Shown here piece after piece: positions 38,939 through 49,960 of a DNA stretch of 64,000 bases (positions within the stretch are counted from its first letter, which is position 1; each line of letters begins with the position of its first letter). The stretch is from Ascidia mentula (taxonomy: Eukaryota > Chordata > Ascidiacea > Phlebobranchia > Ascidiidae): the NCBI GenBank assembly GCA_947561715.1, contig OX387197.1:18336266-18400265 (forward strand). The letters run 5' to 3'. The notes under the pieces were generated by a model, which saw nothing but the letters and a program-made list of their open reading frames with translations, did no database searches and had not been told where the DNA came from. A program made the translations under genes and the position numbers.

Positions 38939-39228
38939 TTTCGATAATTGCCATACACTAACGATGGTAAAAAACTGCTACTCCATCGCTTTTAACTTTG
39001 AGTTACTTCACTCACGGTGAAATTACAAATTGACACACAAAGGTACCAACAATCACAATTTCCTTGTCTCCAATATCATCTGAATGTCTTTATTGCGTCA
39101 CAAAACACTTTTTTACACACAATGGTTGAAAAAAGGGTACATTTAGATTTCCCGTTTGTCCAACGGGCCCTGTCTTATCATGCAGTGCAGTGTTTTAGTG
39201 TATGAAACCAACTTATTTATTGTCACTG

Positions 39229-39445
39229 CTGCTTGATTAGAATTTAACATTTATGTTGCAAGAATTCGTAGTATTGTGTAGAAAAACTTATTTTTAATGC
39301 ATGCTTTAGTTACTATGCCATGTGGTCAATTAGTTACACTAATTTACTATGGTAACATTTTTGTTTTTTGAGAAAGCAGAAAAAATGCATTAATAAAATC
39401 AAGATATTGAAATAATCCAGAAGAAAAAAGAAAAAAAAAAATTTG
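39229..39445. mobile_element. Short poly(A)-tailed insertion, SINE-like
   Basis: A 217-bp stretch present only in unit B of the array, ending in an A-rich tail (GAAAAAAAAAAA) and flanked by TGTCACTG on both sides (39221-39228 and 39446-39453). Units A and C lack it. No tRNA-type promoter boxes were recognised, so it may be a SINE or a retroposed fragment. Confidence 0.6.
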
Positions 39446-39548
39446 TGTCACTGTTTCTTATTATTGCTTCAAAATCATTGCACAAACAGCAACACAGGTG
39501 CAACCGGGTAAAACATAATTTTTATGGATAAAAATTACTTATCCCATG

Positions 39549-39705
39549 AGTAACGTTATCTGGGAAGGGGAATTCGTTAACATGGAGCGCTGCCTCGCAA
39601 AATAAAACTGCGGTTTGACCTTGAGTAACCGCACCACTCCGTCATCACTTCCTGATTGGCTAAATTGCTCACGCCGTGCAAACAACTCTCCGATTGGAGT
39701 CCCGC
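39549..39705 (-). pseudogene. ZP_C: leftover cytoplasmic-tail exon
   Basis: This matches the last part of ZP_A exon 8 (27947-28105), retaining a frame with GVVRLLKVKPQF. All other ZP exons are missing: at about 39706 the sequence jumps directly to the segment that follows the CTL cytoplasmic exon in unit A (about 31214). The deletion therefore removed ZP exons 1-7 and the CTL_C tail exon together. Confidence 0.8.
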
Positions 39706-40107
39706 AAAATACTAATGATTTTATTTGGATTTGGGATTATTGGATACGCTGAATAACTTGAGATGTTGCTACATTACTTCCATAACGTAGTAAAAATCAT
39801 ACGTCGAAATCAAAACATTACAATAATGTGATGTATGATGAAAACAACTTGAATGTATTTGAAGCATACATTGATTAGAAATACGGTACGGCACACAAGT
39901 AAAATGATTAACCAAGGATTTGTAGCAATTTTCTGATGCAACGAGTTACCGTGTACCATACACCCCGTACGCCTGAGTACCGTACGCCTGAGTACCGTAC
40001 TCTTGAGCGCCGTACACATTTTCAGTAGTCTGTACGTTTCTGAAATATTTTACAGGTTAAGAAACAATACTGTATATGTTTTAACAAACAACAAAGTACA
40101 GGAGTAC

Positions 40108-41500
40108 CTTTGGCGTCGTCTGTAGAAAAAGTATAACGTTATAATTACTACAGCAACAAATATGATGGAAGGAATAGTGGCGGCCACTGCTATTAATGTG
40201 GTGCTGTTGTCGTTGTTTTTGTCTGCGACGTTTTTGTCTTCGACTTTTGGAACATCTGTGTATACAAAATATTAAATGCGTCCATAACAAAATACCAAAC
40301 TTGGCATCAAAATTTAGAAGTCTTGCAAGGATTTTACAGTGATTCTATACTAGCGATGTTAGGTTTTGGAAAACAGAATTATTTCATTTTAAACAAGCAT
40401 ATGCAATCACACAATAAAGTGAGCTGGCGTGCGTTCAAGTATAAAATCTGCCGAGCTTTGGTATGACTACTGTTTTGAAATTATCAATACACCGTCAAGC
40501 AGACAGAAATGTAATCAGTATATAGAAACTCCATATCATGAGATTGTACAAAAGTTCAAATATACGCAAACAGTTTTACACATTCTAAATCTGAAAATAT
40601 AGAGTGAAGAGATTGGAATTTTCTACAACCATCAAACAAAATCGTTAACTGCAAACTTTATGCTAGGAAAAGTAGCCCATATAAAAAGGTTGAAAGTCAG
40701 CCAACGTATATACTATGGAAAACTTACACGAGTACGACCTTTCACAGATGTACCTTGCGTCATTTTCACAACGTATGTCAACCAAATTTATATTTTTCGC
40801 CCAATCGCGGAAAAAACCCATCGTAACGCAATTTTCAATAGTAACTGGATTATTTGGTTCATTCCACCTCCACATATTACTGGTATTACTTAATATGGTG
40901 CCGTCCGCCCATTTGAAGTCTTGCATCGGTTTGGCCTTTGCACCGGTTAAGTATGAGAATGGATAATCTGCAAAAATACGACCATAATACCCAGTACATG
41001 AGTGTCGGGTGTACATAAAATACAAACGACCAAAACATTCAGGTTGGGAACTACTGCATTGGACGTTCTGAAAATGTATACATGTTACCTATCGACTTAA
41101 GATCTGTGATATAGTCCGATCGTTGCCTGGGATTTTGTTTGAACATGTCATATAAACTGGTTGCCGTAAAGCTCTTTAATTGGCTTTCAAGGTGCCGACA
41201 GCAAACATTGGGTGTGGCAATGTTTATAGATAATAGAGAAAGTGTTACTTTACCAGTTACAGTCTCGATTTTGATTTCATTTTTGAGAAATTGCAATATT
41301 TCTGGTGTTTTGACATTTGCTAACTGTGCATCTCTTGCGGCACACGCACTTTCAGCTTGTGCATAGCCGGCAGCGTATGTTTCGTTGGAAATAAAGTACT
41401 CCAAATCTCCCAAGTGATGCCAAGTTTCAGCAGAAGTCTCTGTGAAAAATGTACAACTGGAGATCATGCACAAAACCACTGCACTTTTGACGACTTCCAT
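40108..41500 (-). CDS. CTL_C: type I membrane C-type lectin, tail exon lost
   Basis: Exons 41254-41500, 40728-40967 and 40108-40255 match CTL_A and CTL_B and are intact: signal peptide, complete lectin domain with EPN (WRWNEPNN) and four cysteines, stalk and membrane helix. Exon 2 is one codon shorter (KPMQDF in place of LPGGYDF) and exon 3 one codon longer in the Asp/Asn/Ser stalk. The usual cytoplasmic exon is deleted. An acceptor in the ZP_C remnant (AATTTAG ending 39662) is in the right phase and would append about 40 residues of ZP-type tail, ending at a TAA near 39540; this is inference. Otherwise translation would end soon after the RRRQ motif by intron retention. Confidence 0.72.
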
Positions 41501-42065
41501 TTTCGATAATTGCCATACACTGACGATGGTAAAAAACTGCTACTCCATAGCTTTTAACTTTGAGATTCTTCACTCACGGTGAAATTAAAAATTTACACAC
41601 AAAGCTACCAACAATCACAATTTCCCTGTCTCCAATATCATCTGAATGTCTTTATTGCGTCACAAAACACTTATTTACACACAAAGGTTGAAAATAAAGT
41701 ACATTTAGATTTCCCGTTTGTCCAACGGGCCCTGTCTTATCATGCAGTGCAGTGTTTTAGTGTATAAACCAACTTACTTATTGTGTCACTGTTTCTTATT
41801 ATTACTTTTAAAATCATTGCACAAACAGCAACACCGGTGCAACTAGGTAAAACATAATTTTTATGGATAAAAATTACTTATCCCATAGGATTTAACTTTA
41901 GGAATGATTTAAAATAAAAATAACTTACTGCGCATAAAACTTGTCCGCCACCCATCTGAACCCCGTCAAGCTAGAAGGTGCTTATTATGTTTTTGAAATG
42001 TAACGTACAAAATACAGCCTAACCAAATCAACTGACAAGATAGATATTGTAGACTCTTGATGCCA

Positions 42066-42989
42066 TTGCTGATACAGGTGCTGGGAGCACAGTCCTTATT
42101 TACGTAATGCGTGTATACGTTCAGTGCCATTGTCTTGGTCTGGTGGCCGGCTTTTTTCGTTGCGTTTTAATTGTCGTCTTTGACTCTGCTGCACGTGCTC
42201 TCTGTCTAATCTGCTACTTTCTTATATTTCATGTGTTAGGAGGCCGTAAACTATCGAAAATTGAGGCCCGTTGAACTGCATGCTCATGTTTAAGGCTTGC
42301 CTACGTCACAGTTTGATAAGTTTTGTTTAGTACGTTGTGTTGTGTCATGCATAAATTTTTATTGCAAAAAAACGCGTTTTTGGGACCCGCGTATTTCCAC
42401 AGGGAACCTGTCACGAGCACTGGTATAGCTGTATAGAAAGCCATGTCCATATGTAACAAATATAACATCATAATTTGCTGTTTAGAGTTTTTTAAGCGTA
42501 TGTCTACAGCAGTAACCAGACATCACACGCACACGCAAATAATGCATTACGTTCGGAAAGTAGGCATGATACAGTGAACTTAAATCACGTCATTGTGACC
42601 TTATTCCTTGAAGATTAATGGCATTGCGAATATTATTTTTCGTCAAAAATTGCAAATTTCAGCTTCGGGGTAACGGGACGACATAGTGTAAAACAACTAT
42701 TGCACAAATAACTGCTTAAGTTGTGAACCCACGCATTTGCAGTACAATATATTGCTAGTTTCTTGTGCAAGCAAAATCAAATGCAACAATAGTTTGAAAA
42801 AGACTCATCTTTTCATGCGCAACGTAGTTTTTTCTTAAAAAAACGAGTGATGTATGTTGTTGTTCATCGAACATTCGATGCACGAGAAAACTGCTTTTGG
42901 GTCTGAATTTTTACTTCTTGTGCAATCGCAGGTAAACGATATAAAATAGGGCCTACAGTCAAAACAAGGACAAAAGTTTGTAGACCGTG
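42066..42989. other. Intergenic, no gene seen
   Basis: Unique sequence beyond the end of the array and before the transporter's stop codon. No frame, repeat or RNA gene was recognised. Confidence 0.5.
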
Positions 42990-44417
42990 TCAGTTACAAT
43001 TTAAAATAGGTGTCTCTTCATCGTCATCATCGATATTTACAGTGTCAATTTCCAACCTATAGTTTCTCGACGATATAGGTAAAGTCAGTATAATTACCAG
43101 GAGGAGGCATCCGCACTGAAATCCGAGAACACCTTCGTTTCCCAAATAAATTAAAAATTCCCTTCCAATGATTCCCAGTAACATGGCAATAGTGCTCTGA
43201 ATCCCGGTCATCCAGGTGCTCACGAAGGTTTCATCACTTGGGTAGGTCAGTTGGGTAATCATTTCTAGAACTACAACAATTGTGATGCCGATGAAGACGC
43301 CGTACAATCCGTTGCTGATAAACAAACCAAAAATGTTTCTGTACATCGTGCTCAGTAGAATCCCGATCGTCGAAACGAGGGCTGACATTTCGGAGGAAAT
43401 TGCCAGGATCTTGTACCTCTTGAAAACGTCCACAATTTTTCCGCCGACCAGCAGTCCCATTGCCGCCCCCACAGCATATACGGTCATTATGTAGCCACTC
43501 AAAGTGTCCGGCTCAATGGTTTGAGTTAAGTTTAGGTTCCTCACAATTTCGGACATCATCAAATTTTCAACCAGGCAAAGTTGTAAAGTTAAACCCATGA
43601 CTACGCACAAGACCAGGAACGACCAGTTGGTGAATAGCACTCGTGTCTCTTTCCAAAAATCTTTTATCGATGGTGACTTTCTAGTCTTTTGCATTAGTTT
43701 AAGTCGTTGTGCATGAGTTGGTGGTATCTGTGGCCTGTCTGTCAGTGTAACGGTAAAAAATATTGTTGTTAAAGCAGAGATTCCAAAGAAAGATCCGTAC
43801 ATGATTTGCAGCAAGTGTTTTCCCGAATTTAGGGTGTCATCACTTAAGATCTCTGTCGAACGTAAACCGTGGCTTGTTGAGTACACGAGATACGCTGGCA
43901 AGTTGTAACCGCACATATCTCCAGCGTACGTACCAATCACATTGAGGGCAATAGCGGTGCCCACCTGGTTTTCCCTAAACCAATAGGCAGCAAATGTTCC
44001 TGGGACTGCCATAGCTACTGATTGAGACAACCCAGAGAGAAATTGTCCTAGGACAATTAATGGAAATAAGGAGCGGCTTAGAAACGACAGAGTGACCAAC
44101 AGCAAACCGATTGCAGAGGACCCGGCTACCATCAAAATAATTGTCCTTAAGCCAATAGTTTTCCTAAAAACTAACCAGGCCAAAGGCATTGTTACAAAGA
44201 GGGCGCTCAAGTTCCGTGCATTTGTAATCCAGTCCACAGTTGAGCGCGAGACGTTGAAAAACTGAGTGTAGAAATTGTTAATCTCGCCGTAACTGCTGAA
44301 CGAAATGCCGGAAAAGAATTGGAAGACAAAGAGCCCGAAAAGAAATGCCCATCTTCGCTTGAAAACTTTCAGCTCATCCATTGCTGTAAAATACAGAGAA
44401 TGATCTACTGCATGCAT
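42990..44417 (-). CDS. MFS transporter, SLC49/FLVCR-like
   Basis: Single-exon frame of 475 residues; an internal start at 44381 (MDELKVFKRRWAFL) gives 463 residues and may be the true one, since the first 12 residues carry no conserved feature. About twelve hydrophobic helices in two halves are separated by a basic loop (residues about 230-255, QRLKLMQKTRKSP). Family-like points are the RRW at the N-terminus, a WITNARNLSALF helix, AYWFRENQVGTAIALNVIG, and GGKIVDVFKRYK after helix 8 (the MFS loop motif). The order and spacing resemble FLVCR1/2 and SLC49A4, which move choline, heme or related cargo. Substrate cannot be told from sequence. The tail IDDDDEETPIL is acidic and resembles a dileucine sorting signal. 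Confidence 0.75.
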   Translation of the reverse strand: MHAVDHSLYFTAMDELKVFKRRWAFLFGLFVFQFFSGISFSSYGEINNFYTQFFNVSRSTVDWITNARNLSALFVTMPLAWLVFRKTIGLRTIILMVAGSSAIGLLLVTLSFLSRSLFPLIVLGQFLSGLSQSVAMAVPGTFAAYWFRENQVGTAIALNVIGTYAGDMCGYNLPAYLVYSTSHGLRSTEILSDDTLNSGKHLLQIMYGSFFGISALTTIFFTVTLTDRPQIPPTHAQRLKLMQKTRKSPSIKDFWKETRVLFTNWSFLVLCVVMGLTLQLCLVENLMMSEIVRNLNLTQTIEPDTLSGYIMTVYAVGAAMGLLVGGKIVDVFKRYKILAISSEMSALVSTIGILLSTMYRNIFGLFISNGLYGVFIGITIVVVLEMITQLTYPSDETFVSTWMTGIQSTIAMLLGIIGREFLIYLGNEGVLGFQCGCLLLVIILTLPISSRNYRLEIDTVNIDDDDEETPILNCN

Positions 44418-45238
44418 GGATAAAATTCCTTTAAAGCGGTGCTGGTTTATCTCTCAAATTTCTCACTTCTGCAACAAAAATACAGGCCCTTGTATAATCC
44501 TTTCTAAATTTATTCAGTTTATTTTTAATAAGGTGTCAAATTAAATTTCTACATTGAGAATAACAGGTAAATAAACTTACCTGGTTTAAAATACTATGTA
44601 CGACGTATATTTGAGACAAATATTTACTTTTACACTTATTTAGATCGAAGAAAAAATGCCGGAGATTTAAACCATGCAGCTACATACTTACATTGCAGTT
44701 TTTCGCTGATCAAATCAGTCAATTTTAAGTTAACGTTAAGCGTTCCGCTACAATCTGCAACAAATGTGATACATTTACATTTCTACTTCGACGAAAAAAG
44801 TCGACAAAAACAGAAAAAACATCACTCAAAATGACACCGTCGTCCGGTTAAAGTTGTATGCGAGCATTGCTTAACCCTTAAACACTGTGTTTTCACAAAA
44901 GCATCAAACAAATGCTCGAATTGTATTCGAGCAGGGGTGTGGAACGTTCGCAAAACTTGACCAAAAATAAAACATCGGTATTACCTTCCCTAATGGGGCG
45001 GAAAAAAATCTTTCATACGCTCTTGTAGTTTAATAAACAGCGACTTGGGCGGCAGAATGTGAAACTTGCCTGGGTACAAAATGAGCTTGCACTGCATAGT
45101 ATAGAGTCCATAGTAAGACAACATAATAATAATAAATGAGTTATCTTTGGTCAAAATGTACTCTACGCAAGCTTATTGAATATCAATCTTCTGCCTTTCA
45201 GTCCTTTATTAACCCGACGCTTTTCTGCAACCAGTTCA
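44418..45238. other. Upstream region of the transporter gene, no other gene seen
   Basis: AT-rich sequence that should include the transporter's promoter. Nothing else is recognised. Confidence 0.45.
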
Positions 45239-45332
45239 ATGTAGAAGTACTGATGATGAACCCAGTTTGAGTTCGAAACGTTTACTTAGAATATGTTAAC
45301 AGCATCCTAGCTTTGGCTTTCCTTTTCAAAGA
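45239..45332 (+). mobile_element. Penelope-like terminal-repeat fragment
   Basis: About 85% similar by eye to the right arm of the inverted repeat at 26932-27029: ACTGATGATGAACCCAGTT, then GTTCGAAACGTTTACT, then AGCTTTGGCTTTC. It is a single diverged arm with the same hammerhead-like core, standing alone upstream of the 0.8-kb repeats. Confidence 0.75.
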
Positions 45333-45539
45333 AATCATATGGTGTTGCACAAAAATACGAATAGTTTGATTCATCGAATATCACTAAACTAAACGTATGC
45401 CAATTCATTTACAGATCTCACTTGTTCTGTCATAAACGTTTGTTTCTACATAATTAACGATACACAAAATTCAATCATCATCAGCCACGGTTCTTGACGA
45501 AGTTTTATTGTCCCGCTAAGGGTTGACACACGGTGTCGT

Positions 45540-47110
45540 TTTGCTCCAATTAAGTAACTCGAGGTTAGGTAAACCAAATTTGTCGCGGGCCAGCTGGCCG
45601 GAAGTTCCCCATATTTAAGTCTTAAACTCGCAAACGTAAGCGTATCCTGCAGTTTACCAAACAACAGTACTCAATTAAACTGACTGGGAGTAACTAGCTG
45701 TAGTTCAAATCGCAAGAAAAAGGAAGCAAAAAAGGCTCTTTACTCACTGCTAGTAGCGTTGCTGTAATTAACTGCTGTTGGTCCATTTAAACAGCAAGTT
45801 AGCATTCTGTTGCATGCCAATTTTATTGCTGATATTTGTGTAGGAATGTTAAATCAGGCACGTGCTGAAACAATACTTTGCACATAAAAGGAAAGAACTT
45901 CAAAAACATAACACTACATTTAAAATATGCATTTGATTACAAAAATCGTAACCCAGGATTTTTAAGCTGTAAAATACTCGTTTATTGTCTACAGCAGTGC
46001 CTCATTTAACAAACCAATGTGTGTGTACGTCACTGCCTTTGTTTAGCGCAAAAGTGCCTTTGTCTAGGTCCTAAGGTGGGTTTTCTTCATTTTGTTCAGT
46101 TCAGTGTTTCAGAAATTTTTTTGTCCGCGCAACCTTTAGTGCACACTAGACCTGCTTACACCGGCGTCTAAAGCGGGTTCGTGGCACGCTTCTTATCCGC
46201 TTCCCGCCATTATCCGAAAAAGCGTCACGCTAGCTAGTTCCAGAGCGGTAGTTGGACGAACTATAGCTTCTTTTTGCCCATCAGCTGATCGATATATATG
46301 GCGGCAAAGTCAAGTTTGGTTACATTTTTATCACGTAATTGTAATGTAGTTGGATATTTAAAGCGTTTTTAGACTTTTTTCTAAATTTTGAATCAAAATT
46401 ACTAATTTAAATGTAAGTAAAAATGGGCAGTGACTTGGACATTTGGAATAAATCACCTTGAGACAATTGACTGCAATAGAATGCTATGATAAAAAGACTA
46501 TTTATATAAGGTGTATGTTGTTGCACTTCTCTAGCACATATGCAAAACAATTCAATTACCGTTTTCTGAAATAGTGCTTTTTATTAACTATCATTTTTGT
46601 CCAAATGCCAGCAAAACGGAGTAGATAAAAAGTATTGAACAAATATTTTGGTGATGAATGGCAGTAAAGCACCACAAACAGCCCAAAAAAACTTTTCTCA
46701 ACCGGCATCGCTTTTAATGATTATGAACTTCAACAGTCATTTCACTACAAACCCCATTTTGCAAGAACTTCACAGCACGTATATTGAGGCCCGAAGCTCG
46801 CTCGTTATTCTGTTAGTTCTTCATGGTTCAAGACACAAGCTCGCTCGCAAACCATTTAATGTATACAGGGTTATTGTTTCAGTCTACAAGGTCTTGCAAC
46901 GACCTTACAATTACAAAGCTGACATATTCTACGTCATCAACATAAAGGCAACCGCCGAATTGGGCAATATGTTCAATGCATGCATGTGTAAGCAAATCCT
47001 GTTTTCCATGTGCACAGTAACTTGCTAGTTTATAGTATAGCGTCAAGTATTTCCTCTGCTTTGGACTGCCTGTGCTTGCGATCTAGTACTTGGTCATTCT
47101 GATTCTATCG
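45540..47110 (+). repeat. 0.8-kb direct repeat, copy 1 (interrupted)
   Basis: Shares with copies 2 and 3 the blocks AAATTTGTCGCGGGCC, AGTAACTAGCTGTAGTTCAA, GCATGCCAATTTTATTGCTG and AGGCACGTGCTGAAACAATA. It is interrupted between about 46148 and 46860 by roughly 0.7 kb absent from the other copies, with no clear inverted ends. The repeat then resumes (GGTCTTGCAACGACCTTACA). No conserved coding frame. Confidence 0.8.
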
Positions 47111-47173
47111 GTTGTCACGTAAACTACTCATGTTAAAAGGACTGAAGTTAACGTTGTCTGCCTTGTGTTTTTC

Positions 47174-48070
47174 AGCCCCATGGCCTTTAAGGGTCAAGGA
47201 TCATAAACTCTAAAATGACGTTAACTAAGGAACTCTGCGCCTAATCTACAGCGTTTGGTAAACAGTAAACAAATTTGTCGCGGGCCTGATAAAATAGCCC
47301 GGCGGCACGAATGCGGCAGCTGGCTGGAAGTTCGCCATATTTAAGTCTTAAACTCACAAACGTAAGCGTATCCTGCAGTTTACCAAACAACAGTACTCAA
47401 TTAAACTGACTGGGAGTAACTAGCTGTAGTTCAAATCGCAAGAAAAAGGAAGCAAAAACGCACCAGTCCTCAGGCTCTTTACTCACTGCTAGTAGCGTTG
47501 CTGTAAATGGTTGCTGTTGGTCCACTTAAACAGCAAGTTAGCATTCTGTTGCATGCCAATTTTATTGCTGATATTTGTATCGGAATGTCGGATCAGGCAC
47601 GTGCTGAAACAATACTTTGCACATGAAAGAAAAGAACTTTCAAAAACATAACACTACATTTAAAATATGCATTGATTCCAAATACAGTAACCAAGGATTT
47701 TTAAATTGTAGATTCACGTTCGTAGCGCTTTCATTGTCTACAACAGTGACTCATTTAACAAACCAATGTGTGTGTACGTTGCTGCCTTTGTCTAGGTCTG
47801 AAGTTGGATTTTCTTTGTTATGTTCAGTCCAGTGTTTCCCAAATTTTTGTGTCCGCGCAACCTTAAGTGTATACTGTTTCGGTCTACCAGGTCTTGCAAC
47901 GATCTTATAATAATCAAGCTAAAATATTCTACGTCATCACCATACAGACAACCGCCGAGTTGGGCATTATGTTTAATGCATGTATGTGAAAACAAATCCT
48001 GAATCCCATGTACACAGTTTTGCCGTATAAACTGCTTATGTGAGAAGGATTGAAGCCTTTTTCGACACGC
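47174..48070 (+). repeat. 0.8-kb direct repeat, copy 2
   Basis: Begins CATGGCCTTTAAGGGTCAAG and continues through the shared blocks to CCCATGTACACAG. It lacks a 21-bp block (inside TTTGTTTGGCGCTAAAGTGC) present in copies 1 and 3. Its longest frame, 97 codons at 47617, lacks an ATG start and is not conserved in copy 1. Confidence 0.85.
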
Positions 48071-48926
48071 GGCGCCACTGTTCGACACGGGCGGCGTGAA
48101 TAAATATTAAGTTACCGGTATGCAGTACCACGAACAGACCATTGCTATCTACCAAAGTCCATAAACTGAATTACTATGATAACTTTATCGAGCCCAACAT
48201 ATCGGTCACGCCAATCTTGCAAAATTTACATCGATTTTCCTATTAACATGTAGTTGTCAATCTTTTGCCGTAGATACTGGTGGTTGTTACCAGTATAAGT
48301 CGTTTAATTTCAAAACCGCAAACAATTATTTGGGAAGAAGTTTTCATTTTGAGTAATTATCAAACAACAGCATTTAACTGAATGGTTACGTAGTGTTGAA
48401 AACTTAATGGTACCATCGTTTGGGATCCCCACCCCTAATAAATTTTTCTGTTTAGATGGCTAAATAAACGCAATGGCAATAAATTTTTGGACAAAATCCA
48501 TACAAAAACTTGTCAACACTTACTTTAACGTTCAACGAATAAGCACGTTATACCTAAAAGTAACCATTGTTTAAAAACATGAAGCATTAATTGTTACCGA
48601 ACACGTGGCATTGTACCGAACATGTTGCATTGCTACGAAACAAGTACCATTTTTCATTCAATCGGACCTTAAAAGGGACATAGCAGACTGCAACATGCAA
48701 GGTTTTTAATTGTTTTGTCGTTATTTCAACGTGTTGTAAGCACAAGAGTCCTGTAATCGAAATAGGGCCTGGTCGTTCTCATGAGTTAGTTACCAGATAC
48801 GACATTTTTGCTATTCGATACGCACGACAATTTTTATCAAGGTGTTCGACACGCAAACAAAAATCGGCGTCCTGATGGGAAGATTGAATAATTTCCAAAC
48901 CAGAAAAAAGGCAAATTGCCAAATTT

Positions 48927-49960
48927 AAGCCCATGGCTCAGGCCTTTAAAGGGTCAAGGATCATAAACTCTGAAATGACTTTTCCTAAGGAACTCTGCGC
49001 CTAACCTACAGCGTTTGGTAAACAGTAAACAAATTTGTCGCGGGCCTGATAAAATAGCCCGGCGGCACGAATGCGCCAGCTGGGTGGAAGTTCTCCATAT
49101 TTAGGTCTAACGTATCCTGCAGTTTATCAAACAACAGTACTCCGTTAAACTGACTGGGAGTAACTAGCTGTAGTTCAAATCGCAAGAAAAAGGAAGCAAA
49201 AAACGCACCAGTCCTTAAGCCCCCTTACTCACTGCTAGTAGCGTTGCTGTAAATGGTTGATGCTAATAAAATTAGCATTCTGGTGAATGCCAATTTTATT
49301 GCTGATATTTGTATCGGAATGTTGAATCAGGCACGTGCTGAAACAATACTTTGCACATAAAAGAAAAGAGCTTTCAAATACATAACACTACATTTAAAAT
49401 ATGCATTGATTCCAAATACAGTAACCAAGGATTTCTAAATTGTAGATTCACGCTCGTAGCGCTTTCATTGTCTACAACAGTGACTCATTTAACAAACCAA
49501 TGTGTGTGTACGTCACTGCCTTTGTTTGGCGCTAAAGTGCCTTTGTCTAGGTCTGAAGGAGGGTTTTCTTTGTTATGTTCAGTCCAGTGTTTCCCAAATT
49601 TTTGTGTCTGCGCAACCTTCAGTGCATACTGTTTCGGTCTACCAGGTCTTGCAACGATCTTATAATAATCAAGCTAAAATATTCTACGTCATCACCATAA
49701 AGGCAACCGCCGAGTTGTGCAATGTGTTTAATGCATGTATGTGTGAACAAATCCTAATTCCCATGTGCACACGAATTAAGTGCTAAATCATGTTATAGCG
49801 TAAATTATTTTCTTTGCTCTGGGCTGCCTGTGTTTGAAATCTGGTATTTGGCCATTGTAATTCGGATTCTAAGTTATTTCTTTCAGTTGCCACGTAAACT
49901 GCTTATGTGAAAAGTTAACGTTGCCTGTCTTGTGTCTCCAAATTGAAACTTGGTAAGAAT
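48927..49960 (+). repeat. 0.8-kb direct repeat, copy 3
   Basis: Begins CATGGCTCAGGCCTTTAAAG and follows copy 2 with a few small indels; its right end (TGCCACGTAAACTGCTTATG) aligns with the end of copy 1. No coding frame is recognised. Confidence 0.85.

Larger units (their letters stand above)
27939..42065 (-). repeat. Three-unit tandem array of lectin/ZP genes
   Basis: Unit A 27939-33678, unit B 33679-39545, unit C 39546-42065. Each unit ends with the same flank (ending GATTCTTGATGCC or GACTCTTGATGCC at 33678 and 42065; unit B is cut earlier, at CTTATCCCAT). Non-coding parts are nearly identical between units, so the duplications are recent. Units B and C each lost part of the ZP gene and units A-B joined at a 2-3 bp microhomology. 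Confidence 0.85.

Noticed and set aside
47617..47910. 97-codon frame shared between repeat copies 2 and 3
   Set aside because: There is no ATG start, it is broken in copy 1, its composition is not protein-like, and no domain is recognised.
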